Part shown: positions 43,579 through 55,317 of the stretch, in pieces
Numbering within the stretch: the stretch's first letter is position 1
Layout of the letters: each line of letters starts with the position of its first letter
Origin: Adiantum capillus-veneris
Lineage: Eukaryota > Streptophyta > Polypodiopsida > Polypodiales > Pteridaceae
DNA: 58,000 bases
Assembly (NCBI GenBank): GCA_014529385.2
Contig: CM043956.1
Coordinates: 63,372,620-63,430,619, forward strand
Direction of reading: 5' to 3'
The notes under the pieces: generated by a model
What the model was told of the DNA's origin: nothing
Databases searched by the model: none
The model's input: the letters and a program-made list of their open reading frames with translations, nothing else
Translations under genes and position numbers: made by a program

Positions 43579-45471
43579 TCATTTTGGAGGTAAGCCCATA
43601 GGGATATCATCGATGAACACATCTTGGAATCCTTTTAGAAAATTAGACAAGTCTAACTCTTCTTGATTCCTATCATTTACATTTGATAAAACATTAGTAT
43701 CTTTTAGAGACTCTTTGACAAAAATCATGTACGCAGAAACTGAGCTCTTCATTGACTTATCAAAAGCAAGAGGATTTACAAGTGGAATAGTGCGACCACG
43801 CTCACTAGCATCTATATACATGTTCTTTCCCCTGTAGGTGAAGTAGATTCTCCTTTCAGGGAACTTCATGTTGGCAGCCATGCGATCAAACCATGGTACC
43901 CCTAGGATAGCATCCTCATGTTGGAGAGGAGAGATGAAGAAGTCTTCTTTGTTGACATAGCTTTGGACATGAAGCCTCAACTTCCCAATCAAGGGAGTAA
44001 CGGAGGCTTGTTGTCCCTTGAAAGCTGCATCAGCCACTACTATATCTCCCATCTCAAAAGCTTGAATACCGAACTTGGTGGCCAAATCCGTTGATATGAA
44101 GTTGAGAGTAGAGCCAGGGTCAAACAAGATGAAGGAATCATTATCTCTTACCTTTCCCCAAGCATAGGAAAGTGATGATCCTTTGCAATGAGCATCCTCT
44201 TTTGGAGCTTCGATGGTGGAAGCCCTAGGAGTCTCATTGCGAGTATTCTTCTTGGGGCAAGAAAGATAGCCATGTCCTTGCTCCCCACACTTGAAACACT
44301 TATGATCCTTGCAAAAAGCTTCAAGCTCTTCAGGAGAGAGTTTGTTTTTACCTTTGTAAACTCCCTTCTCCTTGGACCGATTGTTGTTGTTGTTGGAATT
44401 GGCTTGGGAAGTATTTTGAACATTGGTTTTCCCCTTTGCATCATTTTTGTCTTTGTTTTCCATGGGCTTGACATTACGTCTAGCCCCTTGATGGACATTG
44501 ATGCGTGAAGCAACCATGGTGTGATGGATTACTTTGCTAATAGTACCAGGCCGTTGAGAGTTGATGTATTCGGCCATCTCTTCAGGTAATCCCGCACAGA
44601 ATTGTTGCCTTTGCTCGGCAAAGTCTATCTTTTGAAAGACAGTAGCCTTGAGATGTAAATCCCAAAACTTGTCTACATATTTGTGGATAGACTCATGGGA
44701 GAGGAGCTTCAAGCTGCGCCATTCGGTAAGCACTTTGTCCTTTGCATCGCTTGCAAGGAATTTCTTCATGATGGAAACTCATAGAGTTTTCCATGTCTTT
44801 GGGGCTTCACCATTGCCACGAAGGCTAGCCCACCATTGACGAGCTGATTTTTGGAAGTGCATAGCTACATGGCGTAGCTTGGAGGACTCTGTGAAGACCT
44901 CATTTGCAAAGGCCGCATCAAATTGTTGGATGAAGGCCAACACTTTGTCAGTAGCACCGAAGGTGCCATCATAGGTGAGAAAAGAGATACTCTTTCCTCC
45001 CTCCTTGAACTTCTTTAGCTTTTGTGACCTTCGCCATGCAGGAAATGATTTGCGATGTCCTCCCCTCTTGTATTCTCTAGGAGAATAGTCATAAATTTCG
45101 TCGGAAGAGGAGGAAGGTGAAGAAGAAGGAGAAGAGGGTGACCTCTTCCTAGCCCTTTTCTTCCTTTGTTTCCTCTCTTGCCTTTCAGAGTGATGAGGAG
45201 AAGGACTATGTGTTGATCTTTTCCTCTTGGGAGGAGTGGGCGATCGTTTAGACCGCCGTCTTCGTGGAGCCACATCTTCAGAGGAACTTAAACTTTCATT
45301 GCTTTCTTGCTCTTTGGATTCCTCCTCTCGAATGGGAGAGAGTCTTCTTTTGGGGGTCTCTTCAAGAGGCCTCCTAAGCTCTCTCTCCTCCTGGAGAGGT
45401 AGGGAAATTCCATAAGTCTTCAAGGGGCCTGGCTCGGACGGGACCGGCTCGGGCGAGGTGTTTGTCTGCAA
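43579..45471 (-). pseudogene. Element C Gag and protease
   Basis: An Arg/Ser/Pro-rich N-terminus (DVAPRRRRSKRSPTPPKRKR) precedes the retrotransposon Gag domain: AFIQQFDAAFANEVFTESSK, ARQWWASLRG, a TGA at 44779-44781, then MKKFLASDAKDKVLTEWRSL. The zinc knuckle CFKCGEQGHGYLSC is a standard CX2CX4HX4C. The protease active site reads FILFDPGSTLNFIS: Pro replaces the Ser/Thr of the DT/SG triad, which should abolish activity. The frame ends at TGA 43579-43581, directly in frame with RT. The N-terminus runs into the GC-rich repeat block. Confidence 0.88.
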
Positions 45472-47340
45472 GGGGGCCCGGCTCGGACGGAATCGGCTCG
45501 GGTCGTGTGGCTGCCTTCAAGAGGGCCCGGCTCGGACGGGACCAGCTCGGGTCAAGTTGCCTTCAAAGAGGCCCGGCTCGGACAGGATCGGCTCGGGCGA
45601 GTTGCGTTCCGTGGGTCGGCGGCCATGGTGCGTTTCGTGGGTCTTGCGTTCCGGGTCCCTAGCCCCACGTAGCCTCAGGCTCCCCCGCACTCAGGAGGGT
45701 CATAGCGTGCCCTGGGGAACCTTGCGCGGAGCCCCCACGGTGCACGAGTGCGTGGAGTGAGGCTAGCGTGTCTAGGTGGGGGGTCCCCTCCCGTGGCCGT
45801 TTTCGGGAGGCTCATACCCCTTGAAGACAAACGCACCTTGACCCGAGCCGGTCCCGTCCGAGCCGGGCCCTTTTCTCCGCAAATGCGCCCACCACGCTTC
45901 TCCACATGACGGCCCAACTTCCGGGTCGTCACACTTGGTATCAGAGCAAAGGAGTAGAGCCAAGGCTTCTTCACCGTGAAGGGACAACGAGATGTCACCC
46001 CTAGCATGTAGTCTAGTGGGACTCTCTCGAGGTCAGGCTAGACAGCCCCCTCCAACCAGCAGCGAGGTAGGAGCCAAGGAAGGCCCTCCTCATCATCAGT
46101 AAAGACAAGCCGGCAGGGAAAAGCCGCGCTATATCAGCGTGAGGTTGAGAGTACCTCTTGAGGAGAACTCAATCGGCAGGTGAAGGCAAGAAGACCGGAT
46201 CCTAGCCCCAATCATCAGCGGGTGAGCCAAGCAAGGCAACAATCCCCAACTCAACCTAGCCGTCATAGCAGCGGAGCTAAGTGTAGCTCTCACCAGAATC
46301 ACCTGGGCAAGCCCCCGTGAGAAATCGGAACAATAGCGCCATGGATGGAGGGCGTGTTAGGAATACTCCACCCTCATGCATATTTGGGGACGACGGACGA
46401 TGGGACATAGTCCTGACTTATATTTTCTCCTCACCACACCGTCTAGGTACTACGGACGCGTATGGGGGTTTGAGAGCGCCCGGTAACGGGAGTGTCCCCC
46501 TCCAATTCATCACGTGGAGGTAATCGGGGGAGTCCGCCATGCACGGGGACTCCATGACCCAGTTTCGGGGCCGTCGGCTCGTAGTCGGCGGGTCTCTTCG
46601 GCGAGCGTCGGCAAGGCGCCTCATGCGGACAGGTGATCCGTTTTGGACGTTCAAGTACTCCACGCGGAGGTCTTGACTTCCTCTACAAGCTCATCTATGC
46701 ACATTCACGAACGCGCGCCCGAGGCGCTCCTCGTTTGCAGACGAAGGCTGCGGCAGATTCGTAGTCGGTTCATTTCAGCGAGCGTCGGCTTGGCGCTACG
46801 CGCGGACAGCATGTCCGATTTGGACGTTTAGGTGCTCCACGCGGAGACCTCGACTTCCTCTTCGAGATCAGCTATGCACACTCATGAACACGCGCCCGTG
46901 GCGCTCCTCGTTCTCAACCGACGGGCTGCTGGCAGGTTCAGCCCACCCCGACCCGAGGCAGTCCGGGGCCCATTTCGGCCATTTTCCGAGATAGCCCAAA
47001 GTGGCCTGAGAGAGTTCCAAAGGGACCTCCTAGATATGCGCTCAAGGCCCGAATAGCCTCGTTCACTCAACTTGAACATAAAGACGCTTCCGCACTCAAC
47101 TAAACTTCAACTCCGCGCGGTGCCACCAAGGCTCCCGCGCGCGCCAAGTTAAACGTGATCTCGGGTCGTTTTCTGGACGAGCCCATCAATGAGCCACCAA
47201 AGGGACTCAAGTCAGTGGATGCGAGCCTCCCAGCATGTGAGCTCCAAGTTACGGGGCCTTGGCCTCTCGGTGAAGGTGTTCAGCTTGAGTGTCCCGGGAG
47301 TCAATGTTCATTCTACTCTCTTGATTATTGTCAGCCATGT
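45420..47340. other. GC-rich block with embedded plus-strand LTR end
   Basis: Much richer in G+C than its surroundings. It contains four tandem units of about 48 bp with core GGCCCGGCTCGGACGGGACC (45424-45610) and an inverted copy at about 45838-45872. The LTR end GGGTCGTCACA (to 45933) is followed by a plus-strand primer-binding site. A gag-like ATG lies at 45990, and a tandem duplication of about 176 bp spans 46577-46935. It lies in the leader of minus-strand element C and is probably a fragment of another LTR element. Confidence 0.55.
45936..45947 (+). other. Plus-strand primer-binding site in nested LTR fragment
   Basis: TGGTATCAGAGC, identical to the initiator-Met PBS of the Copia element but of opposite orientation to host element C. 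It is preceded by an LTR-like CACA end. Confidence 0.75.
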
Positions 47341-47733
47341 TAGCAAAATTTATGTATGTACTTAGTGTATGCTTTGGCAATTCAAAACCTTAGTTTCCAC
47401 TCCTCTTAGCCTTTGAAAATCAGCTCTTAAGTATCTACACCCACGGCTCGAAGTGTTTAATTATAGAGAGTAGAGGAGTAGGTCTAACATAGCAGAGTTG
47501 CCAAGGGCTAGCTCCTTTTGGACTTCTTATGGCTCAATAATGGTAAAGCCGTAGGCAAGTCTAAAAAGACTCCATTATAAAGTCCAAAGCTCCCGAGGTG
47601 TGCACCATCCCCCACATAGTGGGCTCAACAAAACCGATAATAGATCCCTGTTCCACTTACCCTAATATAATTAACAACATCAACCATTGATAGGCTACTT
47701 AAGCACCTCTCTTCTTAATCAAGAAAAGAGAAA
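47341..47733 (-). other. Element C leader remainder
   Basis: AT-rich non-coding sequence between the GC-rich block and the primer-binding site; no feature is seen. Confidence 0.5.
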
Positions 47734-47752
47734 CCAAATGCTCTAATAACAA
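47734..47752 (-). other. Element C primer-binding site (degenerate)
   Basis: Minus strand reads TTGTTATTAGAGCATTTGG next to the LTR. It matches the initiator-Met PBS TTGGTATCAGAGCA except for two substitutions. Confidence 0.65.
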
Positions 47753-49358
47753 TGTAATGAAATTGGCCTATTTAATTTGAGAGTAGCGGAAATTAATGAG
47801 AGTACTTTTGAGAAATGACTTTGTGAGCATAGCTGGTGAACATAATTGAAGATAGCAACATAATCATATCAATTAGTTAACTTGGGATGAACAATAATTT
47901 TGCAAGAGAGAGAATTTAGAGAACATGACAATAGTTGAGGACCGGATTTATGTGGAGCCGGTCCCCCCTCCAATAGGCATTTGTATTATGATTTCTCCCA
48001 TTAACAGAGACTTGTTACAATACAATCTTTGTGTTCCTTGTGACCTAGGTGGTGCAATGAATATGGAAAGCTTCATGCATCACCAACATAACATAAACTT
48101 GAAGAAAGCTTTAACTATCCCAAGCCTCAGTCCCAAGACCTCAAACACCTTCGAAGGTGGAGAGAGCTAGCAGGGAATGAGGGTAGGGAAGAGGAAGAAG
48201 AAACATTTCGTAGGAGAAAGAATTAGTTCCTCATTTATCATAACTCTTGTTGCTAGCATCCATAATAGCATCGTAATGAAGAAGAAGGAGATGGCAAGCT
48301 TAAGCATTGAAGCATGGCTCTTGGTTGGATTTGCACTCCATATCCAAGAGTGTTGGTGTAGGCTCTCAACCTCTACTTGCTTGGAGAAGGAGAGGGAGTT
48401 CTTGCACTTTGCATCGCACACAATGAGAGTGTGTGTGGGTGCGTATACCCCCTAAGAAACCTCCTAGCTTGCTTGGGTTGACCCCCCCTTGTAGCTCATG
48501 CTTGAAGCTCATTGGACCCCTCCTGGCCAAGCCAATCACAAGCAGGAGGCATTACAAGCAGCAAGGGTAGCCTTGAGACAAGTGTCCCCCTTTCCCCTTT
48601 GAGAGAGAGGGCTAGATAAATGCTAAATCAATTAATTAAATCTCCTAAATTATTATTGGACCCCTTGGGTGGCCAACCAATAGGCTTCAGGCACACCATG
48701 AGGGCAACATGAGGAGGAACTTGACAAGTGTCCCTTTTGCTTTCTTTGTACCATGCATGCCTTGTGTGAGTGTGTGGGTGTTATCTCTCATCCCCCCTCA
48801 TGTAGGGATCTCCCCCTCCTTGTAGGGATTGAATCTTTGACTTTTTGACACCTCAAGCCCCTTATGCATAGGCCCAGTTCCCACCACAAGCTTGGCTCAT
48901 AAGCACTTTAAGCTTGGGCTGGGTTCTCGCCTCAAGTGCAAACCTAGCATCTAAAGCATGTCAAGCACCTCAAGGATCTCAAGCACCTCAACCATCAAGC
49001 ACCTCAAGCACCTTAGTCATCAAGCATAACAAGCAAGACAAGCACCTCGAGCTGGGTCGGGTTCCCGCGCCTCAAGCTCAGCCCTAGCTTACCTAAGGTC
49101 AAAGGCCTTTTACACACATTATTGGAGGTCTTCAATGAATCTAACCCTAAGGTCTTATGCTCCATTTGTTAGCCTTGCTCTTTGATAGACCATCTCTTAT
49201 TTGGGCCCCTTTACCATTGGCCCCGTGTTGAGATAGATCTATAAGCATATGTCTATATCTTAACACTTGTTCCCGTTTATTCTCCCACATTAAGTGATCA
49301 ATTTAATATGAGAAAATCATTTGGGTTGTTTAGATATTAGATATTATATTTTATGACA
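47753..49358 (-). repeat. Element C 5' LTR
   Basis: Near-identical to 38820-40437, with small indels in the CAAGCACCT repeats (48955-49050). On the minus strand it begins TGTCATAAAATATAATATC and ends TTTCATTACA. Confidence 0.93.
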
Positions 49359-49362
49359 AATC

Positions 49363-49437
49363 AACCAAGAAGGAAGACATCGACACTAAAGACAAAGATG
49401 ATCATGTCGTGGTAAACATGAATTAGGAGGGGGGGAG
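49363..49437 (+). pseudogene. Element B coding end and polypurine tract
   Basis: Continuation of element B after removal of element C. A short frame reads STKKEDIDTKDKDDHVVVNM and stops at TAG. The purine tract AGGAGGGGGGGAG follows, ending right before the LTR. Confidence 0.6.
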
Positions 49438-49924
49438 TGTTGGAGCCCAACTTGTCCAACTGTTGTAATGAGCCCACCTTGTAAATCCTATCAAATTTCC
49501 ATTTTTATGTCGAAGACGTCTTATCATTTTGATCCACTTGTCTGGGTTATGTAAAGATTAATCAGTCCGTCAGGACCCAGAATTGTTCCCACTTTGTAAT
49601 TATGAGGAAGAGAACCCCATGTACATTTTTGAGCTAAGGTGACTAAATTATAAAAGTCACCTTAGAACCATTTTTTGAATAACATTTTGGAATATTAATC
49701 TTGTGTCATACGAATCTGTGAGAGAGAGAGAGAGTGTGTGTGTCTTATCCTCTTTGCTACGCGCTTCTCCCTCACCAGATTCACGACGTGACCACACCAT
49801 CACGGTAGCCTCTCCAAGAGCTACGCGCCCACGCTACGCATTCATATTTTCGAGCTGTTCATGATCGATCCTTCCTCGAGCTTGTTTTGCTTGTAAGTAA
49901 CACAAACAGTGTTTGTTTTCAACA
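49438..49924 (+). repeat. Element B 3' LTR
   Basis: Starts TGTTGGAGCCCAAC and ends GTTTTCAACA, so its termini TGTTG/CAACA are inverted repeats. TATAAAAG at 49649-49656 is a plausible promoter, followed by a short GA/GT run. No matching 5' LTR was found in the window. Confidence 0.7.
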
Positions 49925-51483
49925 ATCAAGTGCTCTATGGAATGAGAAAGAGATTAGCTACAAATAGATATTCATAAACTGAGGTTTCGTCCACTTTTGG
50001 ATTATGACCTGTGAGTCTATCGCGACTGTAATTGAGATAACTAGGGTTCAAATCTGGTGAGATTAGACTTATAGGTAAGCATATCCTATTGAGAGGATGG
50101 TGCCTAGTAAGTTTGATGCGATTCCGAGTTCATTTGAGGTGTAAATGGTGTTGTGAGAGTTTAGGGATAGAGTGGGTTGCATTCTACTAGGGTTAATGAT
50201 TGATGCATCATAAAAGTGTGTATGTGTAGATTGGTCTCAGCCTGACAAGCTAACGAGATTGCCTACGTGCACCTACGGGTTAGTCATGTCATCGGATGAT
50301 AAGTATGTTGTCTGTGTCGTGCTTGTGAGCATGAACAGGGGAGTATTTTTGCCCTAAAACATGGTGTAACCAATTTCCTATTTGCAGTGTGTGCTCTCCT
50401 TGTAGACCAAGCAGGGATTCTCCTCAATTATGCAACTCGTCAGCCATGCAGTAGTATGCTATCATACGTAGGGTCTGTCCTCAAAAAGTCTAGGAGTCTT
50501 TCCAATCACAGGGTTCTATTCATGGGACCGGCCGATGCTTGAATCTGACCTTGGAAAGAGAACTCCATGTTGCGAGCTTGCATCAACCACACAATATGTT
50601 CGTCTACTACTTTCCCTATGCAAATTCATGTGATAATGGGTGTGTTGAGTTCGGTGTTCCTATAGAGGAACAAGCCATATTTAGTCCGCTCATCACTTTT
50701 GGAAATGTGGATCTGGAAAACTTTGTACTAGTTTACTTCAATGCTAGATGCTTGATGTCAATCTGTATATGTCATATTATATTCTATAGATATTCTATAG
50801 CAACGCCCACCAAGAAAGACTAGTTAGCACAAAAGAGTCTGTGTAAAAGCGGATGGCGAGGATGCAATGTGTGTGACAAAAGGCTTACAATGAGTTTGTG
50901 TGGATGATTTATCCAAGGCATTGAGCCTTAGGAGTGAAAGGACTCTAGGAGGCCGCCTCCTGAAGAACGAGTCTTAGAGAATTGGAATCTATGTCATGGA
51001 TTGAATGCTCTCACGAACTCTCTCATCTACTTGAGTCTGGTCTGGGACCGACGGGCTAAGGAGGCTCAGCAACCAGCCTATCAATGTGTTGGCCAGTCAA
51101 CCATGAATACCCGACACTAAATACGAACATAGACACACACACACACACACACACACATTGTATCACTTAAGAACCCATAGCATATTGGACACATAAAATC
51201 CACTTTATTAGGTCTCCGCCATGGGACTTGGCCCTTCTGAGAGACAAGTAGGTTTTGACTAAAAAAAGGGGTGGAGGTTTACTACCTTATATAATACTGG
51301 TCGTGAAGGCGCTAGGGGAGTACTCTCATATTGCTTTGTAGGCGGCCTCGGAGGGGGCCTCTCCACTCATGGCGCTCTGCTCATCACACAAGATTGGAGG
51401 CCTCCCTCCTTCCTCTATTTAAAGAGGTGAGGGCGCAACTCTACCCCTCATTTATCTTTGGTTGTTGTTCTGATCACATTAAG
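49925..51483. other. Unassigned DNA with an (AC)n run
   Basis: No gene recognised. A 94-codon open frame at 50539-50823 has no recognisable similarity. The motif TTCTATAGCAACGCCCACC near 50792 also occurs at the left end of the small inverted-repeat element at 23.4 kb. (AC)n lies at 51132-51157. Confidence 0.45.
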
Positions 51484-52212
51484 TGTAATCGAATTAGCCT
51501 TTTAACTTGAGTTGGAGCGGGAAGTGAATAACATATTGAGAATTTCCTTGAGCATTCCTCTGTGTGTAGATGTAGACTGAGAAAGAAAGTGCTTGGATGG
51601 AGAGAGCAGCACTAACACATTACTTCATTAACATGGCATGAACAATACTTGTAAAAGAGAGTGAGAGTTTAGAGAAATTGACACCAATAGAGGACCGGAT
51701 TAGTTGGAGCCGGTCCCCCCTCCATTAGGAATTTGTATTATAGATTCTTCCATGACGGAAGACTTGTTTACAATACAACTAATTTTGTTCCTTGAGACCT
51801 TCTTGATGAGGTGAAGATGGCAAGCTTCACTCACCAAGCATTAGCATAACAACAAAAATAAACATGATTAGCATGAACTTGGAGAATACCCAGCCTCAAT
51901 CCCAAGACTTCAAACACCATGGAAGTTGAGGAGAGCTGGCAGGGAGTGAGGAAGAAGAGTGAAGTAGAAGTAGCTCTACGAGAAAGAAATACCCCCTTGC
52001 ACATAATCACCCATAACTCTTGTAGCATAGCTTAGCATAGGGATAATGGAGATTAGAGAGATTGATAAGTAAGCATAAGCATTCTCTTGTGTGGATTTGT
52101 ATCCATAGCCAAGAGATTGTTGTAGTAGGCACTCAACTTCTCAAGCTTGGAGAAGGAGATGGAGTTATTGCTTCATAAGAGTGTGTAAAGAGAAGAATGA
52201 GAGAGAGAGAGA

Positions 52213-52252
<40 letters not shown>

Positions 52253-52266
52253 TGTGGGAGGCTCAA

Positions 52267-52342
<76 letters not shown>

Positions 52343-53033
52343 CTTGGTCGACCCCCTTTCCTAGGCTTCCCTTGAAGCTCATTGGGCCATGTATCCCTCT
52401 AGCCAATGAGAGCTTGGCTCCCTTTGGGCAGGTTGTGTAGTCTCTTGACAAGTGTCCTTATTTCCCTCTTGTGAGGTTAAGCTAGCACCCCCCTTGCTTA
52501 AGCACCCCCCTTGCTTAAGGACATCCCTTGCCTGCTTGAGCAGTGTGCCTCTAAACCTGACATGTGGCCCCTTTCCTCTCATGAAAGTATGGGCCCTTGG
52601 TGAGGTGCATACATGATACTCACATCCCTCCTTTTTAGAGCTCGCCCCCTTCTTTGTAGCAAGTTCTTTGAACTTGGTAAGCAGGCATGCCCCCTGCTTA
52701 AGCACAACCCTTGCTTAAGCAAGCTATCCCCTTGCCTACTTGGACTTTAATTGACTAAAGTTCAAAAATTAAAGAATATGTCTTAAGGCTTTTAACACTT
52801 ACCTTTGGAGGCTTTAATGAAGTCAACCCTAAGGTCTTTTGCTCCAATATTGGTTAGCCTTGCTCTTGATATACCATTTCTCATTTGGGCCCCTTTACCA
52901 TTGGCCCTGTGTTGAAATAGATCTATAAACACATCTGTATCTTAACCCTTGTTCTTGTTTATTCTCCCACATTAAGTGATCAGTTTAATATAAGAAAATC
53001 ATTTGGGTTGGTTAGATATTAGATTTTATGACA
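51484..53033 (-). repeat. Element D 3' LTR with poly-G and (GA)n tracts
   Basis: Homologous to element C LTRs at both ends (TGTAATCGAATTAGCC to TTTTATGACA) but more diverged. It carries a run of 36 G (52215-52250) and (GA)n (52272-52339). TTGCTTAAGCA-type repeats lie near 52490-52730, absent from the C LTRs. Confidence 0.85.
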
Positions 53034-53438
53034 TTACCTCTCTCTTGAAATCATAGTCGTCCCCGACTATGAGGTAGAATAGATAAAGTCGTAATCATTA
53101 GTCAATTTTACTTAGCAGGTAGAGAATCCCTTTTTACCCTATGACACCTTTCCAAGATGGATGACTAATCCATTTGGTGCTTGGGAGACATAGCTGCCAC
53201 AAGCATGTCTGCTCTTTAGTCCATTTCATTCTCCCAAAGTAGAGTGACAAATTCTACTTGGTGTTTGAGAGAGGTCGTCATCACAAACATGATTCTAAGC
53301 ATGCATACTATTTAAATTTGTACACAATGAAAAAGAGAACTAGTCTTATAAGACAAAAACATGGATCATTGAAAAGAAATTTGTACATTTGCTTACCCTA
53401 ATGTAGCATTGTAAGAATTTACAAGGTTCATACTATCC

Positions 53439-53678
53439 TTAACCTGTATTCCTTGCATCCACTAGCATCGTCAAAAGGATAATTTTTGAATTTAATAAGA
53501 TACCATCGCATAATCTTACTATGTCTTCATATCGAAGGATAGCTTTGGGTTGTAGCACCTCTTCCTGATCTTCAACTTCGGGTGGGTCTTCAATAATTGG
53601 TTCACTTGGTGGCTCTCCTTTGTAGGGCTTAAGTAGGCTCACATGAAAAGCATTGTGTATGAGCCAATGGTTGGGCAA
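53439..53678 (-). pseudogene. Element D integrase C-terminus/chromodomain remnant
   Basis: Reads MPNHWLIHNAFHVSLLKPYK and EPIIEDPPEVEDQEEVL like element C. The chromodomain part is shortened and frameshifted after VLQPKAILRYED. Confidence 0.75.
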
Positions 53679-53801
53679 CTTGAGTTAGTAAGCCATCTCA
53701 TTGATGGGCTTTAAGATTTGGAAAGGACCATAGTATCTTTTTGCTAGCTTAGCATAATACTTTTGATGGCCAGTAGGATTTTTGCCCGTTGTTTGACTTT
53801 A

Positions 53802-54542
53802 TCAAGCCTTAGGAAACTTGAGTAAGACCCAATCATTTTCTTTGAATGTTAAGGCCCTTCTGTGCTTATCAGCAACAGCTTTCTGCCTTTGTTGAGAGAT
53901 GGATATAGCCTCCTTAATCTTTTGAAAGGATTCTTGTAGGTCACGGCTATACTCATCGGCAACGAAGGTCTTCCCATGTACTTTGAGTAGCAAGGGACTT
54001 TTACGTCTTCCCTCAATGATTTCAAAAGGTGATTTTCCCATAGAAGTATGTACAGTATTATTGTAGGCATACTCTACAAGAGGTAAGTACTTTTCCCATT
54101 GTGAGCGTTGATCTACTTCGGTAACATAAGTATTGAGTGAATCAAGTATCGTAAGATTGGCTATCTCACTTTGGCCATCTGTTTGTGGGTGATAGGCTGA
54201 AGAGAAATTCAATCTTGTTCCTAGATTTTCAAGGAGACCTTTCCAAAAATTACTGGTCATTCTCAGATCTCTATCTGACATGATGGATGTTGGTAATCCA
54301 TGGTGTTTGAAAATCTGAGATATGAAGAGAGTTGCCATTTGGTGTGCCTTAACAGTCTTTTTGACTGGAATAAAGTGTGCTTGTTTGCTAAACCTGTCGA
54401 CTATTGTCCATATTCCTGTATTCGCAAGCATCACATTGAACCTCAAATGGTTTTGAGAAATTGGGAAGTATGAGGACTGGTTAAGAGGTAAGCTTCTCCT
54501 TGAGCTTATCAAAAGCATTTTGCTCCTTAGCAGCCCATACAT
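53802..54542 (-). pseudogene. Element D integrase with RNase H junction
   Basis: The integrase core is better kept than in C: IWTIVDRFSKQAHFIPVKKT, SIMSDRDLRMTSNFWKGL (standard SDRD) and AYHPQTDGQSE, then EYSRDLQESFQKIKEAISIS and NDWVLLKFPKA. Upstream, near 54425, the frame changes directly into the RNase H segment KPFEVQCDAC without the rest of RNase H, the linker or the HHCC finger, showing an internal deletion. First-Asp motif SMDF is also lost with the deletion. Confidence 0.82.
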
Positions 54543-55310
54543 ACTTAACGTTCTTCTTAGTTAAGTCTTGTAATGGTCCTGCTACTTGAGAGAATTTTTC
54601 TATGAAGCATCTAAAGCATGCGCACATACCAATAAAGCTTCTTAGCTCATGTAGATTCCTTGGATTAGGCCATGCATTTATTACCTCTAACTTTGATGGA
54701 TCCATACGGATACCATCTTGAGAGATAATATGACCTAGGGATTGAATCTCTTGAAGGAAAAAATCGCTTTTCTTTTGGTTAAGAAAAATCTCCTTCAATG
54801 CTTGAAAAATCACTTGGAGATGCTGCTTATGTTCCTCCAAATACTTGGAGTAGATGATGATATCATCAAAGAATACTCCAATGAATGTGCGGTAAGGTCT
54901 AAAAATTTTCTCCATTAGACGATTGAATGTAATCGGTGCATTTGTCAAACCAAAAGGCATGACTAAATATTCATAAAGACCAAACTTTGTGCGAAACGCA
55001 GTCTTTTGGATATCTTCATTCACTATCCTTATTTGATAATAAGATCAATTTTATTGCAGTAGGTAGAGCCTTGTAGCTTATCAAACAGATCTTCTACCCG
55101 AGGCACGTGAAATCTGTTTTTGATAGTGATATGGTTTAATGCTCAATAGTCCACACACATACGGTATGTACCATCTTTCTTTTTTCACTAGAAGGACTGG
55201 AGAACAAAAGGGAGAGGAACTAGGCCTCACCATCCCTTTGTCTACCAATTCCTATATTTGCCTCATGATCTCCTCTTGTTGAGCTTGAGAGACTCCATAA
55301 GGAGGCTTGT
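54481..55310 (-). pseudogene. Element D reverse transcriptase
   Basis: The clear part (54481-55023) reads MNEDIQKTAFRTKFGLYEYL, FGLTNAPITFNRLM, FFDDIIIYSKYLEEHKQHLQ and ELRSFIGMCACFRCFIEKFS. RT fingers upstream (to about 55310) are frameshifted. The polymerase Asp pair is intact. Segment 54481-54542 overlaps the frame that continues into integrase because of the deletion. Confidence 0.82.
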
Positions 55311-55317
55311 TAGGTGG

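Larger units (their letters stand above)
38820..49358 (-). mobile_element. Chromovirus (Ty3/Gypsy) element C, minus strand
   Basis: 10.5 kb with LTRs 38820-40437 and 47753-49358. Internal coding on the minus strand runs gag, protease, RT, RNase H, integrase and chromodomain. AAATC precedes the left LTR (38815-38819), and AAATC overlaps the last base of the right LTR (49358-49362), consistent with a 4-5 bp target duplication. It is inserted into the end of element B. The LTRs are nearly identical, so insertion is more recent than B. The gag-to-integrase frame is unbroken by shifts over about 4 kb and is stopped only by four TGA and one TAA. Confidence 0.93.

Noticed and set aside
45458-45760. 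Gly/Arg-rich open frames on the plus strand
   Set aside because: They are translations of the GC-rich 48-bp tandem repeat; no conserved protein pattern.
50539-50823. 94-codon plus-strand open frame
   Set aside because: No recognisable domain and it overlaps a repeat-derived motif at its 3' end; support is too weak to call a gene.
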